The notes under the pieces: model-generated
Told to the model about the DNA's origin: nothing
Database searches by the model: none
The model's input: the letters and a program-made list of their open reading frames with translations, nothing else
In this document: positions 13,223 to 17,100 of the stretch, one piece after another
Position numbering within the stretch: the stretch's first letter is position 1
Layout of the letters: every line of letters begins with the position of its first letter
Assembly (NCBI GenBank): GCA_009693745.1
Contig: SHWR01000020.1
Coordinates: 1 to 17,100, forward strand
Source of the DNA: Candidatus Fonsibacter sp.
Lineage (GTDB): Bacteria > Pseudomonadota > Alphaproteobacteria > Pelagibacterales > Pelagibacteraceae
Length of the DNA: 17,100 bases
Direction: 5' to 3'
Program-made: the position numbers and the translations under genes

Positions 13223-14771
13223 AGTTTCTAATTCCAGTGAATACCATTGCAACACCAGCTTTGTTAGCAGCTGCGATTACTTCACCATCTTTGATTGAAC
13301 CACCTGGTTGGATAATACATTTAATGCCAATTTTAATAAGCTCATTTAATCCATCAGCGAATGGGAAAAAAGCATCAGATGCTGCAACGCTTCCTTGAAC
13401 TTCATCTTTTAAAAATTCAGTAGCATTCTGACATGCAATTTTGCTGGAAGCTAATCTGTTAGTTTGACCAGCGCCAATACCAAGTGTCCTATTATTTTTT
13501 GCTATAACAATTGCATTAGACTTTACAAATTTACAAATTTTGAACGCAAATATTAAATCTTCTAACTCTTTATCAGTTGGTTTTTTTTTAGTTACAAACT
13601 TTAATCCTTTTTTATTAATTTCAATTTTATCTTTGTCTTGAATTAAAAAATTATCGCCTAAAAACGTGTAAGAGAATTTATCTTGTTCTTTAAACTCTTC
13701 TAAAGAAATCAATCTTAGATTTTTCTTTTTTTTTAAAATTTCTAAGCTTTTTTTATTAAAGCCTCTCGCAATAATTACCTCATAAAATGTCTTTATGATC
13801 TCACTAGCAAGCTTTTCATTAACTTCCCTATTAAAGCTGACAATCCCACCAAAAGCACTAATAGGATCGCTGTTTAGGGCTAATTCGTAGGATTTAAGGG
13901 CGTTCTTAGCGATAGCACAGCCACAAGGATTGTTGTGTTTAACAATAACGCAAGAACTGTCTTTTTCACCCAGTTCTTTCGAGATTGATACTGCTGAATA
14001 CATATCTAAATAATTATTATAGCTAAGTTCTTTGCCTTGGATTTGTTTTATCTTTGATAAGAAATTATTTTTATAATTTATTTTATAAACAGATGCTTGT
14101 TGATGAGGATTTTCTCCATATCTTAATTTATCTTTAAGTTGACCTGCGATTGTGATTTTTTTTGGAAATTTATTATCTCTTAAATCATTCATCCAGTTGG
14201 ATATTACAGAATCATAATAAGCAGTTTCAAGGAATGCGTCAGTTGCAAGTTTTTTTCTAAATTCAAAAGATGTTGATCCTTTGTTATTATTTAATTCATT
14301 TATTAAATCAGAATATTGATCAATACTTGATATAACTGTTGTAAATTTAAAATTCTTGGCCGATGATCTAATCATTGCAGGACCGCCTATGTCGATATTT
14401 TCGATCATAGTGTCAAAGTCTGCCTTTTCTAAAAGCTTTTTCTCAAATGGATAAAGATTAACAATCAAGATATTTATAAAATTTATCCCTTCTTTTTTAA
14501 TTTGATTTTGATGTTCTTTATCGTCAGCTTTAGCAAGAAGACCACCATGAATCTTTGGATGTAATGTTTTAAGTCTACCGTCTAATATTTCGGGAAATTT
14601 TGTGTACTCTGAAATTTCAGTACATTTAAAACCAAGATTTTTTATAAACTTATAGCTTCCACCAGTGCTAATAATTTCAACATTATTGGACTTTAAACAC
14701 TCAAGTACTTCTTTTAGATTTGTTTTATCGGAAACAGAGATTAAGGCTTTTTTAATTTTAATCAGTTTCAT
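13212..14771 (-). CDS. purH: Bifunctional AICAR formyltransferase / IMP cyclohydrolase PurH
   Basis: PurH performs the last two steps of IMP synthesis: formylation of AICAR with 10-formyl-tetrahydrofolate, then ring closure. I choose the ATG at 14769-14771 (519 residues) over an adjacent TTG. The N-terminal MGS-like cyclohydrolase domain shows ALISVSDKTNL (about 9-19), ISTGGS (34-39) and DGRLKTLHPKIHGG (about 64-77). The transformylase domain has YGENPHQQA (about 218-226) and IVKHNNPCGCA with Lys278 and His279. The C terminus DAFFPFADGL, IQPGGS and MVFTGIRNFKH is typical. It lies 24 nt after the heparinase-like gene. It also recycles AICAR released by HisFH. Confidence 0.96.
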   Translation of the reverse strand: MKLIKIKKALISVSDKTNLKEVLECLKSNNVEIISTGGSYKFIKNLGFKCTEISEYTKFPEILDGRLKTLHPKIHGGLLAKADDKEHQNQIKKEGINFINILIVNLYPFEKKLLEKADFDTMIENIDIGGPAMIRSSAKNFKFTTVISSIDQYSDLINELNNNKGSTSFEFRKKLATDAFLETAYYDSVISNWMNDLRDNKFPKKITIAGQLKDKLRYGENPHQQASVYKINYKNNFLSKIKQIQGKELSYNNYLDMYSAVSISKELGEKDSSCVIVKHNNPCGCAIAKNALKSYELALNSDPISAFGGIVSFNREVNEKLASEIIKTFYEVIIARGFNKKSLEILKKKKNLRLISLEEFKEQDKFSYTFLGDNFLIQDKDKIEINKKGLKFVTKKKPTDKELEDLIFAFKICKFVKSNAIVIAKNNRTLGIGAGQTNRLASSKIACQNATEFLKDEVQGSVAASDAFFPFADGLNELIKIGIKCIIQPGGSIKDGEVIAAANKAGVAMVFTGIRNFKH

Positions 14772-14795
14772 CAAGGAGCATTGGGTATACGATTT

Positions 14796-16448
14796 TTATT
14801 TGGTTTTTTCTAGATGCCAAATAATATTAGTGTTCTCATTTTCTATATTCCCCTCAAGCAGTATAAACGAGGATTCCTTAATGTTCTCTGGGTTGCCAAA
14901 ATAAAGATTCTTCTCAATTTTAGTTGGTATTTGTGGGCTTCTAAATATCCAGCCTTCACCCGCATTTGAACTAAGCAGAATATCATTCCCCATAGTTTTG
15001 GTGATGCGAATATCAGGATGAATATGAAATCTTACACTAAAAGTTAAATTTTTATTTTCCAAATTTTTGCATTTTAGACTGTCAATTCCTTCAATATGAT
15101 TTTTAGATTTAAACAAAGTTATTTGTCGCTCATGTAATATTTTAAATCTTTTTTCATAGCCATCATGGCCAACGATACATTGAATAAATTCTTTATCATT
15201 TTTAAATTCTTTCTTAAAAATATTATGTTTTACAATAAGAGAATTACCAAAATATTTTCTAATCAAAGCATTTTTTTGAAATATGCAAGATGATGTATCA
15301 TTAATAGTAAGCGTTGAATGGGCAGCAGTTGATGAACTTAAATAAGATAATTCTTCACCAAGATTTTTCCCCGATCCAGAATTACAGACAAATTTTATGC
15401 CATTTGATGCAAGTTCAAATGATAATGGACCTGCCTGATAATTTCTTGAATGTTTCATTGAAGGGGGGCCATTAGCATCTATAAATAATTCTATTTTTTT
15501 TGATTTAATCTTTGCATAACTACTGAAAATATTTTCCATGTTTTCAAATTCATAACCTCTAGATTCTAAAAACTCATAAAATTTTTCAGTATTAATATGA
15601 TTGGCACCGTTAAAAAGAGGAAGATCTCCATTTGAAAATCTTAAAAATTTAAAACAAGTACCAAGGGAATTAATGTAAATATTAATAAAAGCAGGCGTTT
15701 GTTTTCTAGATAATGTTAACCATTCTTTAACAAGAACTAAGAAATACAAAGTCCAAAATAAGTCCTCAGGATTTTTGCTTTTAACAAATCCATCTTTGTT
15801 AAGAAAATTTCCAATTTCATCTTCTAAATTTTTAAGACCATATTGAGTATATTCTTCATATTGTTCAAAGGAATTTCCAACTAAAATTAATGCTGCAAGA
15901 GATTTTATTTTATCAACGCCACTGCTGACTAAGTTAATATTTTTAAATAAATGTTTAGTTTGTTTAACAATATTATTAATAACTTTGCTTCTAAAAATAA
16001 GATCACTATTTTTAAATATAATCTCGTAGCTTGAGATCCAGTATATTAAGCGCATGGTTACGATATCGAGCGTCCAATATTTTTCATCATAATTTGAGAA
16101 ATTATTGATCCATTGATCAATAATTAAGCAGCCTAATTCTTTTTCAGTTTTAATATTTAATGCCGGTAACCAACAAAAATTATGAAGCTTCTTTTTTTTA
16201 TTTTCTTCTAAATTAGTAATTTTCCAAACATTTGTTGTGAATTTTCTAACACTATTTAGGATAATAGGATCATGATTAACCAGGTCTTGAATTAAGAATA
16301 TATTAGACGATTCATAAATGCGGTGAGGCTGGATGCCTCCTAAGGAAATATTATAATTTGTACTTTTAAAGTTTCTCTCTCTCAATCCATCTTGAAAGCT
16401 TTTTTTTAAAGATAAAAGATAAAGATTAAATGTATTGAGGTTGGACAC
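14796..16448 (-). CDS. Heparinase II/III-family protein
   Basis: A 550-residue protein resembling heparinase II/III polysaccharide lyases. The N-terminal about 350 residues are mostly helical (alpha/alpha toroid-like), with LPLFNGANHINTEKFYEFLE (about 275-294). The C-terminal beta-rich half contains the family signature SSSTAAHSTLTINDTSS (about 370-386). I see no convincing signal peptide, so it may be cytoplasmic. A family member sits beside purH in many alphaproteobacteria, yet the substrate is unknown; a role in glycan turnover is inference. The start is a GTG (16446-16448) that directly follows the rpe stop in the same frame, so no earlier start is possible. The next in-frame Met is far downstream. 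Confidence 0.82.
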   Translation of the reverse strand: MSNLNTFNLYLLSLKKSFQDGLRERNFKSTNYNISLGGIQPHRIYESSNIFLIQDLVNHDPIILNSVRKFTTNVWKITNLEENKKKKLHNFCWLPALNIKTEKELGCLIIDQWINNFSNYDEKYWTLDIVTMRLIYWISSYEIIFKNSDLIFRSKVINNIVKQTKHLFKNINLVSSGVDKIKSLAALILVGNSFEQYEEYTQYGLKNLEDEIGNFLNKDGFVKSKNPEDLFWTLYFLVLVKEWLTLSRKQTPAFINIYINSLGTCFKFLRFSNGDLPLFNGANHINTEKFYEFLESRGYEFENMENIFSSYAKIKSKKIELFIDANGPPSMKHSRNYQAGPLSFELASNGIKFVCNSGSGKNLGEELSYLSSSTAAHSTLTINDTSSCIFQKNALIRKYFGNSLIVKHNIFKKEFKNDKEFIQCIVGHDGYEKRFKILHERQITLFKSKNHIEGIDSLKCKNLENKNLTFSVRFHIHPDIRITKTMGNDILLSSNAGEGWIFRSPQIPTKIEKNLYFGNPENIKESSFILLEGNIENENTNIIWHLEKTK

Positions 16449-17100
16449 TTAAGCGCAATTTCTTAATTTTTGGATATTATCTTTTAAAGAGCCAGAAAAA
16501 ATAGTTGTTCCAGATACCAAGATATTAGCACCTGCTTTTACTGCAAGAGGTGCAGTTTCAAAGTTAATTCCACCATCAATTTCGATATCAATTTTAAGCC
16601 TTTTATCGTTAATCATTTTTCTAAGCTCAGATACTTTTGGTAGAACTTCACTCATAAAACTTTGTCCTGCAAAACCAGGGTTTACGCTCATAACTAAAAT
16701 AAGATCAATATCATTAATAACATTCATTAAGGCACTAATGGGTGTTTTAGGATTTAAAGAAACACCTGCTTTTTTTCCTAAAGATTTAATATTGCTAACA
16801 GCTCTTTTTAAATTATCCGTTGCCTCAGGGTGGATAGTAATAATATCTGAACCTGCATCTGCAAACGCTTTAATATATTTTTCAACAGGAGAGATCATCA
16901 AATGAACATCAAATGGAAGTTTTGTGTATTTTCTAATCATCTTAATAATCGGAGGTCCCATAGTAATATTTGGAACAAAGTGACCATCCATAACATCGAC
17001 GTGGATTAAATCTGCACCGGCTTTTTCTAAACTTTTAATTTCCTCGCCTAAAATACTAAAATCGGCCGATAAAATAGATGGGGATATTTTTATATTTTGT
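16449..17100 (-). CDS. rpe: Ribulose-phosphate 3-epimerase Rpe (5' end beyond window)
   Basis: Rpe interconverts ribulose 5-phosphate and xylulose 5-phosphate in the pentose phosphate pathway. The frame stays open to the right edge, and translation there reads QNIKISPSILSADFSILGEE, the family's N-terminal motif. The start codon is therefore just outside, and the ATG at 16991 is internal. Further motifs are HVDVMDGHFVPNITMGP with metal-binding residues, DVHLMI, MSVNPGFAGQSF (phosphate and metal site) and IDGGIN. The protein ends SLKDNIQKLRNCA at a TAA that abuts the next gene's GTG. It forms a minus-strand group with the heparinase-like gene and purH. Confidence 0.95.
   Translation of the reverse strand, partial: QNIKISPSILSADFSILGEEIKSLEKAGADLIHVDVMDGHFVPNITMGPPIIKMIRKYTKLPFDVHLMISPVEKYIKAFADAGSDIITIHPEATDNLKRAVSNIKSLGKKAGVSLNPKTPISALMNVINDIDLILVMSVNPGFAGQSFMSEVLPKVSELRKMINDKRLKIDIEIDGGINFETAPLAVKAGANILVSGTTIFSGSLKDNIQKLRNCA

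Noticed and set aside
1..17100. Search by eye for CRISPR repeats, insertion sequences, phage genes, toxin-antitoxin pairs or a hypervariable island
   Set aside because: No tandem spaced repeats, transposase motifs or integrase were seen; nearly all DNA is covered by core metabolic genes in conserved order.

Overview
The window is a compact, very AT-rich piece of an alphaproteobacterial chromosome. Protein sequences, gene order, short intergenic gaps, frequent overlaps and A/T-rich lysine/asparagine/isoleucine-heavy proteins fit a SAR11-type marine bacterium (Pelagibacterales, Candidatus Pelagibacter relatives). This is an inference from gene content and style; no rRNA is present to confirm it. 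I see no mobile element, phage gene, CRISPR array or recent transfer. Almost every gene is a recognisable housekeeping gene.

Left arm (1-7945), almost all on the minus strand. The histidine genes hisB-hisH-hisA-hisF-hisE run towards the left edge, and hisE is cut by the window. Upstream of them lie an Smr-domain gene and a Tim44-like membrane protein gene, with secB facing the other way. Then comes a tightly coupled block read leftward: ppsR (pyruvate,phosphate dikinase/PEP synthase regulator), maf, aroE, coaE and dnaQ. Genes in this block overlap by 1-11 nt, and dnaQ overlaps the 3' end of secB.

Centre (7946-8221). This is the longest non-coding stretch, 276 bp, between ppsR (leftward) and hemE (rightward). 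In Caulobacter and Rickettsia the chromosomal origin lies beside hemE in the equivalent position. The stretch holds DnaA-box-like nonamers, a TTAA-N7-TTAA element and an inverted 9-mer, so I treat it as a candidate oriC. All genes from ppsR to Tim44 except secB point left, and hemE to rho point right.

Right arm (8222-17100). hemE-hemH-hemJ form a coupled haem operon, followed by rho with a C-rich, G-poor leader that could serve Rho autoregulation. After rho the usual alphaproteobacterial order (trmE-gidA-gidB-parAB) is not found. Instead there is a LON-domain gene (minus), tRNA-Gly(GCC), a pterin-4a-carbinolamine dehydratase gene, and a minus-strand group rpe-heparinase-like-purH. rpe runs off the right edge.

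Together the genes cover histidine, purine, shikimate, CoA and haem synthesis, carbon-flow control, replication proofreading, protein export and transcription termination. I found no clear new biological system. The observations most worth checking are the candidate origin, the possible rut leader of rho, the missing MltA and HslVU genes from an otherwise conserved block, and the same-frame TAA-GTG junction between rpe and the heparinase-like gene.
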